Source: Bacteroidales bacterium UBA3844 (GTDB lineage Bacteria; Bacteroidota; Bacteroidia; Bacteroidales; Paludibacteraceae). Taken from it: a stretch of DNA of 22,060 bases. The position numbers were made by a program, and so were the translations under genes. Location of the stretch: NCBI GenBank assembly GCA_002392915.1, contig DGHQ01000020.1, forward strand, positions 1-22,060, read 5' to 3'. Position 1 is the first letter of the stretch, and each line of letters opens with the position of its first letter. The notes beneath the pieces are model-generated. The model saw only the letters and a list, made by a program, of their open reading frames with translations, was not told the DNA's origin and did no database searches. This document shows, piece after piece, positions 8,203 through 16,726 of this stretch.

Positions 8203-10007
8203 AAGATACCCTTACATTCAAGATGAAAACATTGGAATATGCGTCGATAGCTTTGCTTTTCATCGTCCTATTCACAATCTCCATCGTGAGCAAACAAGAT
8301 TTTTTGTATGCTCTCCACGACTATACACTATATCTCGACTCTGATCCTTTCCGCACCATCATATTATCATACGGTGCAGGATGTCTAAGTATGGTGTCAC
8401 GATTCATCACACAGTTTTTCATATCACCTGTGTTTGGAGCGTTTACCGTGTCAGCGACACTGACCGCAATTTTCGCCATACTACTTAAATCATTCTCCAA
8501 ACAGGGGAACGCGAAAAAGATAGTGTTTGCCGCAATTCCGCCACTTGCATTGTTCGTGGCAGCCTGCAATCTTGAATATCTGATTTTCGACAAAGTAGAC
8601 GGATCAGTTGTAATGTCACTACTTTTAGGAAGCCTCATCGCTGTGCTTCTGGCGTGGTGGATGCAGGTGGAAAATAAGATTTCACTGTATCTTGCGATTG
8701 TAGTGGCAGAGTTTTCCTACTTCGCTATCGGAATATTCTCTCCATTGTCAATGCTGATAGGAGCATCGTCATACGTAAAGAAAGACAATAAAATAGCAAT
8801 GATGCTTGCGGGAATCGGCTTGGCATCATGGTTTGGATTCAACTATCTGACTTCAAACCTTCTCCATTACGAAGTATATTCCATCGCATTATTTGCGCCT
8901 CTATATGTCTCACATTCAAGCACTTTCTTCTTCCATTCACTCATAGCACTGGCATTGTTGATTGTCTGTCCGCTCGTGGCGAGCAAGTGTGGAGAGGAGA
9001 CGGAATTGTCGGCAAAGAGACTTATTGTTCCAGGAATTGCATTTGTTTTAGCTATCGTAGTCGCAAAACTTTGCTGCTATAACGACGAAAGTTTCCACAA
9101 GATTCTCCGTTTGCAGAGACTTGAAAACGAAGAGAAATGGGGAGAGATGATCTCAGAAGCCAGAAACACCACACATCCGACATCCGACATCTACGCATAC
9201 TACGTGGAAGCATTGATCGCAAACGGAGAAAACGTGGACCAGATGTTCAACTTTCCTGTGGAATGGGAAGGATACAGCACAAGCAATTTCTGTATGCCTC
9301 ACATGATCCACTATGAAGATTTCGCATTTGCTACAGGAAACTACTGTATGTCTCTATTCCACGCAATGGAATATTATCAGTTGACGGGAGAAAATTTCCG
9401 TCGATTGAAACGAATGATGCGTTGCGCCGTCATGATGGAAGAACCGGAACTTACCGAGAAATATCTGAATGTGTTGGAGACGAGCACCGTCTACTCAGAC
9501 TATGTGAAAGAGTGGAGAAAATACAAGAACAACAAGCAACAGTTGTTGGCAGACAAAGAAGCTTACAAAAACTTTGACTCATATTTTGAGAAAAAGGACG
9601 ATTGGTTTCATGCCTATTCAGCCGCAGACTTCATAGCGGAAAGGTCTAACATTTCAAACCCCAAAATAGCGGAGGCAAGAATTCTAACTGAACTTTACGC
9701 CAAAGATCTTGAATCATTTGCGAGAGACATTCCCGTCGCAGCTCAAATATACAGAGGACATGTGCCTCCAAAATGTATTCAGGAAGCTGCTTGTCTTTGC
9801 GCGATTATGGGCAATACAAAACCAGTGCAGAGCATCACTGTCGACAGAACTCTTGCGAAGAACGTACAAAAAGGAGTCAAAGAGATTCAAAAGGCTGGTA
9901 AAAAAGGGAAGAATAAGATGAAGAAATACGAAGGATCGTATCTCTACTACTACTTCTATAAAGAGACCGACACTAAGAACTATAAAGGAGGAGATTTGAA
10001 AAAATGA
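8199..10007 (+). CDS. Polytopic membrane protein with a C-terminal helical domain (DUF6057-like)
   Basis: 602 residues. Residues about 12-293 hold roughly ten hydrophobic segments separated by short loops (for example 14-30, 78-96, 107-124, 134-152, 160-185 and 275-293). Residues about 300-602 are soluble, helix-rich and aromatic-rich, and look TPR-like without a clear repeat consensus; the C-terminus is strongly basic (KKGKNKMKK). The arrangement resembles the Bacteroidales DUF6057 family, an assignment made from memory of architecture and of its habit of sitting next to a PD40 lipoprotein, as here. No catalytic motif was recognised. ATG at 8199 overlaps the phosphatase stop; a second ATG at 8223 (MKTLEYAS) is possible. 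The 3' end overlaps the next gene by ATGA, which suggests a partnership. Confidence 0.75.
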   Translation: MKDTLTFKMKTLEYASIALLFIVLFTISIVSKQDFLYALHDYTLYLDSDPFRTIILSYGAGCLSMVSRFITQFFISPVFGAFTVSATLTAIFAILLKSFSKQGNAKKIVFAAIPPLALFVAACNLEYLIFDKVDGSVVMSLLLGSLIAVLLAWWMQVENKISLYLAIVVAEFSYFAIGIFSPLSMLIGASSYVKKDNKIAMMLAGIGLASWFGFNYLTSNLLHYEVYSIALFAPLYVSHSSTFFFHSLIALALLIVCPLVASKCGEETELSAKRLIVPGIAFVLAIVVAKLCCYNDESFHKILRLQRLENEEKWGEMISEARNTTHPTSDIYAYYVEALIANGENVDQMFNFPVEWEGYSTSNFCMPHMIHYEDFAFATGNYCMSLFHAMEYYQLTGENFRRLKRMMRCAVMMEEPELTEKYLNVLETSTVYSDYVKEWRKYKNNKQQLLADKEAYKNFDSYFEKKDDWFHAYSAADFIAERSNISNPKIAEARILTELYAKDLESFARDIPVAAQIYRGHVPPKCIQEAACLCAIMGNTKPVQSITVDRTLAKNVQKGVKEIQKAGKKGKNKMKKYEGSYLYYYFYKETDTKNYKGGDLKK

Positions 10008-11536
10008 AAAAGACTAATATAATCATATTTCTGTTGGCGACGCTGATGTCAGCCTGCTCTGTAGATGCTCCAAAATCATTCACAGAGAGTTCTGATGCCG
10101 CCCCAATCCAACCCAACTGCTATATCGGCACAACAATTCCATGCAACATTCTGCCAATGAATTTCTGTGTCGACGCAGATAAAGAGTTTATAGTGAAAGT
10201 GTCAGGCGGAAAGACGGAATTTTCTGTAGCTTCCGACAACGGCAATGTTTGTTTTCCTATTGACAAATGGAAATCATTACTTTCTGAAAACAAAGACAAC
10301 GACATAACTTTTGAAGTCTACGAAAAGACGAACAACGGTTATCTACGCTATGCCCCATTCAATATGACAGTGAGCAGCGACTCCATCGATGAATACGTCA
10401 CATATCGTATGATTGAGCCAAGTTATCAAGCAAGTGGAGAGATGTCTGTCAACCAATATAATCTGTCGACAGGAGAAGAGTGCATAATAGCGTCTGACCA
10501 CTACACACACTCACAGCCTGGCTACCGCACACAAAGATGTGTGAACTGTCATTTTGTGCAGCGTCACAATTCACAAAACAGAAGTTTCTACTACCGTGGT
10601 GAGAAAGGAGGTATGATTCTTTCATACAACGGCACAGTCCGCAAGATAGACACAAAGACAGGAGATATGCCATTCTCAACATCAATCACATCGTGGCACC
10701 CTACCCTGCCTCTGATTGCATTCTCGATGGACAACTTCAAACAGTCGTTCCACTCGTCGACCACAAACAAGATTGAGACATTCAATCTTCATGGCGACCT
10801 TGTGCTTTATGACATTGAGAAAAACGAGATCACAAACATCATCCGTACAGAAAATAGATTCGAATCATTCCCCGAATGGACTCCAGACGGAAAGCATCTC
10901 TACTTTGTATGCACAGACGACGATAAAAACAAGCTGCCATTCGACAGTGTGAAATATGACATATTGAGAATAGCATTCGACGCCGACTCACGCAGCTGGG
11001 GCAAAATAGACACTGTGTATGCGGCAACTAAGCTCGACAGCAGCGCCACTATTCCTAAGATTTCTCCAGATGGCAAATTCCTCGCTATCACACGTGCTGA
11101 ATATGGCATGCAAGTGCCAACAGAGCATAGTGCAGACGTCTGCCTGATCAATCTGGCCACATCTGAGTTCCTGCCACTGAAGAATGTCAACTCACCACTT
11201 TGCGACAGCTACCACAGCTGGTCGACCAACAGTCGCTGGCTACTCATAGCATCCAAACGTGAAGACGGAAGCTACGCCCGCAACTACATCACTCACATTG
11301 ATGAAAACGGCAATGCCACAAAACCATTCCGTATGCCTCGCCTCAACCCACGTCATGACGCCGACTTGCTGAAGAGCTACAACGTGCCTGAGTTTGCACA
11401 GACACCTGCCCCATTCAGCACAGCAGAATACATGGAGGTCGTCGCAAAACATGATGCGGAGAAAGCTAAGTTTGGCTCTCCTATGAACAAACAAGTGGAT
11501 GGAAAATCAGGAGCGTCAAATATTCATCACAGATGA
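10004..11536 (+). CDS. Lipoprotein with a TolB/PD40-like beta-propeller and one CxxCH haem-c motif
   Basis: 510 residues with lipobox MSAC (Cys18), so probably membrane-anchored in the periplasm or on the surface. Residues about 195-450 contain propeller-blade signatures such as FPEWTPDGKHLYFV and ISPDGKFLAIT, the PD40/WD40-like pattern. Just before the propeller is RCVNCHFVQRH, a CxxCH motif (Cys179, Cys182, His183) that could bind a c-type haem. Homologues in Bacteroidales have been annotated loosely as cytochrome c biosynthesis or TolB-like proteins. A distal Met or His ligand cannot be assigned by eye. It is the last gene of the operon, coupled to the membrane protein by ATGA and followed by a strong terminator. 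The function is unknown; a redox or haem role is inference. Confidence 0.8.
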   Translation: MKKTNIIIFLLATLMSACSVDAPKSFTESSDAAPIQPNCYIGTTIPCNILPMNFCVDADKEFIVKVSGGKTEFSVASDNGNVCFPIDKWKSLLSENKDNDITFEVYEKTNNGYLRYAPFNMTVSSDSIDEYVTYRMIEPSYQASGEMSVNQYNLSTGEECIIASDHYTHSQPGYRTQRCVNCHFVQRHNSQNRSFYYRGEKGGMILSYNGTVRKIDTKTGDMPFSTSITSWHPTLPLIAFSMDNFKQSFHSSTTNKIETFNLHGDLVLYDIEKNEITNIIRTENRFESFPEWTPDGKHLYFVCTDDDKNKLPFDSVKYDILRIAFDADSRSWGKIDTVYAATKLDSSATIPKISPDGKFLAITRAEYGMQVPTEHSADVCLINLATSEFLPLKNVNSPLCDSYHSWSTNSRWLLIASKREDGSYARNYITHIDENGNATKPFRMPRLNPRHDADLLKSYNVPEFAQTPAPFSTAEYMEVVAKHDAEKAKFGSPMNKQVDGKSGASNIHHR

Positions 11537-11551
11537 TTGAATATCAATGAT

Positions 11552-11593
11552 TGATAAAAAGCCGTTTTAGGGAAATCTAAAACGGCTTTATCA
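11552..11593. terminator. Strong, probably bidirectional terminator after the apbE operon
   Basis: AAAGCCGTTTTAG (11558-11570) pairs perfectly with CTAAAACGGCTTT (11577-11589) around a 6-base loop; TGATA and TATCA flank it and extend the stem with a two-base bulge. A-rich left and T-rich right sides suit termination in both directions. It lies 15 bases after the stop at 11536. Confidence 0.85.
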
Positions 11594-11607
11594 TATACAG
11601 AATTTTA

Positions 11608-12102
11608 ATGAGAATATTTATCGCAATACGCTTTACGGAGGATTTCAAATCCGCGCTTGTCGATGCCCAACAGGAGATGAGAGACCAAGGAGTGGAAGGA
11701 AACTATTGTCCGTATGGCAATCTACATCTGACATTAGCGTTTATTGGCGAGACATTTGACCTGTCGAAGATTCGTAAGGCTGTAAGTGAAGTCGTATTCG
11801 ACCCTTTTGAGATCACACTCGACAAATTGGGGACATTCCAGACGAAGAACGGAACTGTTGTTTGGGCTGGAATCAAAGATGGCTCCTCAGCATCATCTCT
11901 CGCGTCGCTACTGAGAGAGAGACTGATTGCCAATGGTGTCAAATTTAAGTCGACGGAGTTTTACCCACACATCTCATTGATTCGCAAGCCATCAACTGTT
12001 TTGACAGACATATCCATCAAAACTGCATCCATGCGAGTCGATAGGATTTATGTTATGAAATCAGAGAGAATAGACGGAGAATTAGTTTATTCGGAAATTT
12101 AA
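11608..12102 (+). CDS. thpR: RNA 2',3'-cyclic phosphodiesterase (2H family, LigT/ThpR)
   Basis: A 164-residue cytoplasmic 2H phosphoesterase that opens 2',3'-cyclic phosphates on RNA ends. Both signature motifs are present: HLT (40-42, in NLHLTLAFIGET) and HIS (121-123, in YPHISLIRKP). The N-terminus MRIFIAIRF is typical, and the length is close to the usual 170-190. No clear promoter was found in the short space after the upstream terminator, so expression may depend on read-through or on a promoter overlapping it. It precedes frr but is separated from it by a promoter. Confidence 0.9.
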   Translation: MRIFIAIRFTEDFKSALVDAQQEMRDQGVEGNYCPYGNLHLTLAFIGETFDLSKIRKAVSEVVFDPFEITLDKLGTFQTKNGTVVWAGIKDGSSASSLASLLRERLIANGVKFKSTEFYPHISLIRKPSTVLTDISIKTASMRVDRIYVMKSERIDGELVYSEI

Positions 12103-12139
12103 GAGAGGCCTCCGACAATCAATATTTTTCATGCATAAT

Positions 12140-12169
12140 ATTGCAATATGCAAAAAAATCGTATCTTTG
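12140..12169 (+). promoter_or_regulatory. Promoter of frr-rsgA
   Basis: ATTG (12140-12143), an 18-base spacer, then TATCTTTG (12162-12169): a near-consensus -33/-7 pair. The implied leader is about 70 nt and contains a short hairpin, ACACG/CGTGT, around 12182-12195. Confidence 0.7.
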
Positions 12170-12245
12170 CCACACGTAGAGACACGCGGACGTGTGTGTC
12201 AATGAAAAAAGAATTATAAATTAAGGAAATAAAACATTTTTTACA

Positions 12246-12806
12246 ATGGCAGACGTAAAGTCTTTTTATAAAGTGGCAGAGGACAAGATGGACGGAGCGC
12301 TTCTTCATCTTGACGATTCTTTCGCCCACATCCGTGCCGGCAAGGCAAACGTACGAATCTTAGATCCAATCCGTGTAGACAACTATGGTGCGATGACTCC
12401 ACTTTCAGGTGTGGCATCTATCACAACACCAGACGCCCGCACTATCGCTATCAAGCCTTGGGATAAGAAGATGATTCCGTTGATCGAGAAGGCGATTTTG
12501 GCTTCAGAGGTCGGCATCACACCTGAGAACAACGGTGAGATGATCCGTTTGTGCATTCCGCCTCTAACCGAGGAGCGTCGTAAGGCTCTTGTAAAGCAGG
12601 CTAAAGCTGAGGCAGAAGACGCAAAGATAAGCATCAGAAACGCACGTCGCGACGCAATCGAAGGCCTAAAGAAAGAGGTGAAGAACGGTTTGGCTGAAGA
12701 CGTTGAGAAGGATGCAGAGGCAGAGGTTCAGAAGATCCACGACAAATACATCAAGAATGTCGATGAGATGTTCGCTGCAAAGGAAAAAGAGATCATGACT
12801 GTGTAA
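12246..12806 (+). CDS. frr: Ribosome recycling factor
   Basis: The 186-residue protein splits post-termination ribosomes together with EF-G. The sequence follows the family throughout: the HIRAGKANVRILDPI segment near residues 28-42, YGAMTPL, the DARTIAIKPWDKKMI strand pair, and the long C-terminal helices containing LTEERRKALVKQAKAEAEDAKISIRNARRDA. The length is exactly as expected. It has its own promoter and is followed by a hairpin terminator just before rsgA, so part of the transcript probably ends there and part continues into rsgA. Confidence 0.98.
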   Translation: MADVKSFYKVAEDKMDGALLHLDDSFAHIRAGKANVRILDPIRVDNYGAMTPLSGVASITTPDARTIAIKPWDKKMIPLIEKAILASEVGITPENNGEMIRLCIPPLTEERRKALVKQAKAEAEDAKISIRNARRDAIEGLKKEVKNGLAEDVEKDAEAEVQKIHDKYIKNVDEMFAAKEKEIMTV

Positions 12807-12832
12807 TTTTGACAAACAGTTTCTAAACATAT

Positions 12833-12861
12833 AGGCGGTGGCATTGTCGCCGCCTTTTTTA
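12833..12861 (+). terminator. Intrinsic terminator after frr
   Basis: AGGCGGTG (12833-12840) pairs with CGCCGCCT (12848-12855), with one G-T wobble and a 7-base loop, followed by a run of T. It sits between the frr stop and the rsgA start 17 bases later, so it probably attenuates transcription of rsgA. Confidence 0.85.
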
Positions 12862-12877
12862 TTTATTTAATTTTTGG

Positions 12878-13810
12878 ATGAAAGGAGTAGTTTTCAGAAA
12901 TACAGGCAGCAGCTATATTGTACGTACAGAGAGCGGCGACTTTTGGGAGTGCAAGATAAAAGGCAATTTCCGCATCAAGGGAATCAAGAGCACAAACCCA
13001 GTGGCTGTAGGCGACGTTGTGGAATTTAAAGAGCTTCCCAACTCAGAAGGTCTGATCAGCAGCATATGCGAAAGGAAAAACTACATCGTACGCAAGCCAT
13101 CAAACCTGTCGAAGCAGCTCCATATCATCGCTGCCAATGTAGACCAAGCGATGCTGACTGTGACTATTGCCCATCCAGAGACATCCACCATCTTCATAGA
13201 CCGATTTCTTGCCACCTGCGAAGCATATTCAGTGCCAGCGGTGATCGTAATCAACAAATGCGACCTATATGATGAAGGGGAGACGGAATATATGAAGGCA
13301 CTTGTGACTCTATACGAAAGCATCGGCTACAAATGCTTTATCACATCTGCTCTTACCGGAGAGGGTGTGGAAGAGGTGCGAAACGCGTTGAAAGGCAAGA
13401 CGACGTTGTTCAGCGGCAATTCAGGAGTGGGCAAATCTTCACTCATCAACGCCATTTCACCGAATTTTTCAGCTAAAACCGGAGAAATATCATCTGTCCA
13501 CGACACAGGTATGCACACGACAACTTTCTCTGAAATGTATCAGCTCGAAGATGACGCCTTTATCATCGACACCCCTGGAGTGAAAGGATTCGGCACCATA
13601 GGGTTCGACAAATACGAAGTGGGACATTTCTTCCCCGAGATATTCAAGCAATCCGAATCATGCAAGTTTGGCAACTGCACGCACACACATGAGCCAGGTT
13701 GCGCAGTGAGAGAGGCTGTGGAGCAGCACTTCATCAGTGAAAGCCGCTACACCAGTTATCTCAACATCCTTGAAGACGAAAACGAGACAAAGTATCGAGA
13801 GAAATTGTAG
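12878..13810 (+). CDS. rsgA: Ribosome small-subunit-dependent GTPase A
   Basis: A 310-residue circularly permuted GTPase that acts late in 30S maturation. An N-terminal OB-fold (about 1-65, with VAVGDVVEF) precedes the permuted G domain: G4 NKCD (126-129), G5-like SAL (157-159), G1 GNSGVGKS (180-187), G2 region HTTT (213-216) and G3 DTPG (231-234). The C-terminal zinc site is C262-x4-C267-x-H269-x5-C275. All key residues are intact and the length is typical. No separate promoter is clear, and read-through from frr is likely. The frr-rsgA neighbourhood matches a shared role in ribosome function. Confidence 0.97.
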   Translation: MKGVVFRNTGSSYIVRTESGDFWECKIKGNFRIKGIKSTNPVAVGDVVEFKELPNSEGLISSICERKNYIVRKPSNLSKQLHIIAANVDQAMLTVTIAHPETSTIFIDRFLATCEAYSVPAVIVINKCDLYDEGETEYMKALVTLYESIGYKCFITSALTGEGVEEVRNALKGKTTLFSGNSGVGKSSLINAISPNFSAKTGEISSVHDTGMHTTTFSEMYQLEDDAFIIDTPGVKGFGTIGFDKYEVGHFFPEIFKQSESCKFGNCTHTHEPGCAVREAVEQHFISESRYTSYLNILEDENETKYREKL

Positions 13811-13834
13811 AAAGCTGTTTTTTATTAATAACTA

Positions 13835-13907
13835 GATTATTAAGGACCATTGTTTGATAGATATTGGTCCTGACTCAATCTCTTCCGCGTCCTCAGAGGG
13901 CTAACGG
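13835..13907. repeat. Dispersed intergenic hairpin repeat, copy A (divergent)
   Basis: This shares the first half of copies B and C at 16587 and 16727: TTAAGGACC, then a TGATAGATATT-type loop, then GGTCCT. AGGACC pairs with GGTCCT. The second half differs from B and C but also contains a small stem, CCT-CAG-AGG. It lies 25 bases after the rsgA stop. Confidence 0.65.
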
Positions 13908-13959
13908 TAAATAAGAAGTCAACAACAAATATATAAACAAAAGTCAAACAGATTCTAAG

Positions 13960-13990
13960 TTTTTCTCCCAGACATAAAAAAGTACTTTTG
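13960..13990 (+). promoter_or_regulatory. Candidate distal promoter of the histidine kinase operon
   Basis: TTTT (13960-13963), a 19-base spacer, then TACTTTTG (13983-13990). The -7 box is consensus and the -33 box has three of four bases. It would give a leader of about 150 nt that includes the perfect 12-base palindrome GTGAAATTTCAC (14012-14023), a possible operator or stem. Confidence 0.55.
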
Positions 13991-14099
13991 CAAACGCAAG
14001 CGCAATAATTTGTGAAATTTCACGTTTAAGATTTAGAGGCCGCTTAAATTATTAAACAGTTTCTTAGTGATTATATACAAGTCGCCTATTACAATAATT

Positions 14100-14107
14100 T
14101 ATATTTG
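14100..14107 (+). promoter_or_regulatory. Candidate proximal -7 box before the histidine kinase
   Basis: TATATTTG fits TAnnTTTG and would give a leader of under 40 nt, but no TTTG-like -33 box is seen 19 bases upstream. It is an alternative to, or second start after, the box at 13983. The rest of 13811-14149 holds repeat copy A and otherwise only AT-rich sequence with no gene. Confidence 0.4.
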
Positions 14108-14149
14108 TGGACGACTATATAATCCGAGAATTAAAACCATCATTTAGGT

Positions 14150-15319
14150 ATGAAGAAGTCATTTCTTAACTATTCCGCCGTCAAATATATATTTTCATTT
14201 TTCGCAATCATCATCTTCCTATTGTCGATTGTGTTTTCCACCAATCTTGTAGGAGAAATGGCAAAAGAAGAACGCGACAAAATGGAAATATGGGCTGATG
14301 CGACACGTCAGATCGCAACCGCAGGTGATGATTTCGACTTCACTTTCTGTCTGCGTGTGATTCAAGACAACAACACTATTCCCGTGATAATTGTGGATGC
14401 GGAAGGTACTCCTTACCAATATAGAAACATCGACATCCCTGACAAATATAATGGAGAGCCAGATTCCGCATTTCTGATGAGCAAGGTAGCGTCGTTTGAG
14501 ACAATCAACGAACCTATTTCCATCAAACTGGACGAGACAACATACCACAAACTATATTATGGCGACTCATTGCTTTTGCAGAAGCTGTCGTATTTCCCGT
14601 TCATCCAATGGGGCTTGATATTCCTGTTTTTCATCGCGCTGTTGCTTGTGCTTGCCAGCGTACGCAAAGCTGAGCAAGACCGTGTGTGGGTGGGACTTTC
14701 CAAAGAGACAGCCCATCAGCTCGGCACTCCTATCTCCTCACTCATGGCATGGGTGGAATTGCTGAAAGGGATGGATGTCGACGCGAGTGTGGCTCAAGAG
14801 ATAAGCAAGGACGTCAACCGTCTGCAAACCATTGCCAACAGATTCTCGAAGATCGGTTCCAAGCCAGAATGCACTCCAGTCTGCCTTAATGAAGTGATAG
14901 ACAATGCGCTATCATATATGCGTGGACGAGTGTCTAGAAGAGTGTCCATCACCTGCCACTACGACAACGACCAGAAATACAATGCAGAATTGAATGTGCC
15001 GCTATTCGAGTGGGTGATCGAAAACCTCTGCAAGAACGCCATCGACGCAATGGACGGAGATGGAAGCATCCACGTCAACGTTAGTGAAAAAGATTCTAAA
15101 TGTATCATAGACGTGAGCGACACAGGCAAAGGAATACCAAAATCAAAGTTCAAAACCGTATTTGAACCTGGATTCACGACTAAAAGCCGTGGCTGGGGAC
15201 TTGGACTTTCTCTTGCCAAACGAATTATGGAGGAATACCACCACGGTAAAATATACGTCCTCAACTCCACACAAGGAGTTGGCACAACGTTCAGAATCGA
15301 AGTGAAGAAGGAAGAATAA
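14150..15319 (+). CDS. Membrane sensor histidine kinase (orphan)
   Basis: 389 residues. A membrane segment at about 13-31, an extracytoplasmic sensor region at about 32-150 of unrecognised type, and a second membrane segment at about 152-170 place the kinase core in the cytoplasm. The H-box is KETAHQLGTPISSL with phospho-acceptor His189. The N-box is ENLCKNAIDAM (291-301), the G1 box DTGKG (324-328) and the G2 box GWGLGLSLAKRIM (348-360). There is no receiver domain and no response regulator gene in the window, so its partner is encoded elsewhere. It is followed by a lipoprotein and an L,D-transpeptidase on the same strand, which hints at an envelope-related role. Confidence 0.93.
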   Translation: MKKSFLNYSAVKYIFSFFAIIIFLLSIVFSTNLVGEMAKEERDKMEIWADATRQIATAGDDFDFTFCLRVIQDNNTIPVIIVDAEGTPYQYRNIDIPDKYNGEPDSAFLMSKVASFETINEPISIKLDETTYHKLYYGDSLLLQKLSYFPFIQWGLIFLFFIALLLVLASVRKAEQDRVWVGLSKETAHQLGTPISSLMAWVELLKGMDVDASVAQEISKDVNRLQTIANRFSKIGSKPECTPVCLNEVIDNALSYMRGRVSRRVSITCHYDNDQKYNAELNVPLFEWVIENLCKNAIDAMDGDGSIHVNVSEKDSKCIIDVSDTGKGIPKSKFKTVFEPGFTTKSRGWGLGLSLAKRIMEEYHHGKIYVLNSTQGVGTTFRIEVKKEE

Positions 15320-15373
15320 AAATCAATTGAGATTTTATTGGATCATTTAACTGGACAAATTAAAAAGATTAAC

Positions 15374-15844
15374 ATGAAAAAACTTCTATTTATTTTGGCG
15401 ATAGCGGCTGTATCATGCAGCGACAAACAGCCACAAGTGCAAGTGCAACAGACGGAGGCAACACCGTCTACAGAAACGATCAGCGAAGACATTGACGCCA
15501 GAGCCATCGAAAAAATCCAGACATTCTACGGGAAATATATCTTCGGTAGAGAAGAGGCAACAGATTCAGTCATCGCTCAGTATTGCACAAATGCATTGGC
15601 TCAAAAACTAAGAGACGACTACAACAACGAGTTCGCCGATGGAGGAGGCTATGCAATCTGGGAATTCCGTAGCGGAGCACAGGATGGAGAAGACATCCAA
15701 GAAGTTGAAAAGATTGAACCTCTAGGAGAAAGCAAATATCTCGTCCACTACAACGATATGGGAAACAAAGGGGTGCTCACGATTTCCACCGTCGTTGAAA
15801 ACAATGAGATTCTATTCGACAAAATAATCAGCAGCGCTGAATAG
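15374..15844 (+). CDS. Small lipoprotein of unknown function (DUF3828-like)
   Basis: 156 residues when started at the ATG at 15374. An upstream in-frame ATG at 15338 would place 12 polar residues before the signal peptide, so 15374 is preferred. The signal MKKLLFILAIAAVSC gives a lipidated Cys15. The mature part has a polar linker (16-45) and one alpha/beta domain of about 110 residues (IEKIQTFYGKYIFG, then YLVHYNDMGNKGVLTISTV) that resembles DUF3828-type periplasmic proteins; this match is tentative. It lies 54 bases after the kinase stop and 16 bases before the transpeptidase start, so the three are probably co-transcribed. Confidence 0.75.
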   Translation: MKKLLFILAIAAVSCSDKQPQVQVQQTEATPSTETISEDIDARAIEKIQTFYGKYIFGREEATDSVIAQYCTNALAQKLRDDYNNEFADGGGYAIWEFRSGAQDGEDIQEVEKIEPLGESKYLVHYNDMGNKGVLTISTVVENNEILFDKIISSAE

Positions 15845-15860
15845 ACTACTATATCCGACA

Positions 15861-16538
15861 ATGAAAAGAAAACTGTTTTACATTCTTAGTATCTGCTTTA
15901 TAATGTCTGCATGTGACGGGAAAGCAGCGCCAACATCACAGGAGACAAACATAATTGCAGATACGCAAGAAAAGCAGGTCGAATATGCAGAAGAGCCAAT
16001 AAAAGAGCGTCCACGAGTTGCGACGGAAGTGAAAGACGTCACAGGAATTCACAAAAAGGCAGCAGAGGCAAAAAAGTATGTCAAACAGAAAGGCATGAAC
16101 ACAGACTGGTGTATTCTGATTGATTTTTCTTATAATCTATACACCAAAAGAATGTTCATCTACGACCTGAAAAACGACAAGATACTGGAGACAGCATTGG
16201 TAAGCCACGGAGCAGGTGGAGGGAGCGACATCGACAATGTATTCTTCAGCAACGTCGAAGGAAGCGGATGCTCTTCATTAGGCAAATACAGAATTGGCAT
16301 TCGTTCATACAGCAATTGGGGAGTACATTTCCATTATAAAATGCATGGATTGGAAAGCACAAACAGCAACGCATATAAAAGGCTCATTGTGTTACACTCT
16401 TACGAATATGCCTATTGCGACAATCCTACTACCGCAAGTTTGGGATGTCCAGTCGTGTGTGACGATATGATGAACTACATCGACAAAAAGATCAAAGCAT
16501 CCGACAACAAGAAAATTCTGCTGTGGATATTTGACTAA
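15861..16538 (+). CDS. L,D-transpeptidase catalytic-domain lipoprotein (YkuD_2 type)
   Basis: 225 residues with lipobox MSAC (Cys18) and a polar linker to about residue 60. The catalytic domain (about 65-225) shows the YkuD_2 marks: DFSYNLYTKRMFIYDL, VSHGAGGG (114-121), MHGLESTNSNAYKR (161-174), the active His179 in VLHS and the nucleophile Cys196 in SLGCPVV. Such enzymes form or remodel peptidoglycan cross-links, or attach proteins to it, in the periplasm. It is last in the group headed by the histidine kinase. No clear intrinsic terminator follows; repeat copies B and C lie next and may serve as 3' hairpins. Confidence 0.88.
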   Translation: MKRKLFYILSICFIMSACDGKAAPTSQETNIIADTQEKQVEYAEEPIKERPRVATEVKDVTGIHKKAAEAKKYVKQKGMNTDWCILIDFSYNLYTKRMFIYDLKNDKILETALVSHGAGGGSDIDNVFFSNVEGSGCSSLGKYRIGIRSYSNWGVHFHYKMHGLESTNSNAYKRLIVLHSYEYAYCDNPTTASLGCPVVCDDMMNYIDKKIKASDNKKILLWIFD

Positions 16539-16586
16539 GCCACACTCAAAAGCTTCTTAATCAATTAAATTTGGCTATATAGGCAT

Positions 16587-16660
16587 GAGGATTGTTAAGG
16601 ACCCATATTTTATAGATATTGGTCCTAACCCCTCCCCATGTGCGAGCCGTAGGCGAGCAC
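16587..16660. repeat. Dispersed intergenic hairpin repeat, copy B
   Basis: This 74-bp element recurs exactly 140 bases later as copy C, with seven differences. Hairpin 1 pairs GTTA(A)GGACC (16594-16603) with GGTCCTAAC (16621-16629) with one bulged A. Hairpin 2 is GTGC-GA-GCC-GTA-GGC-GA-GCAC (16640-16660), a stem with a symmetric GA/GA internal loop. Confidence 0.85.
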
Positions 16661-16726
16661 ATAAAATTTAACGTGAATTCGACGAATCTAAAAATAGGAG
16701 AAAATGACAGTTGAAGTGTCATAAAC

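Noticed and set aside
12869..12877. A -7 box directly before rsgA (TAATTTTTG-like)
   Set aside because: It has one base too many between TA and TTTG and lies almost on the ATG, leaving no room for a transcript leader.
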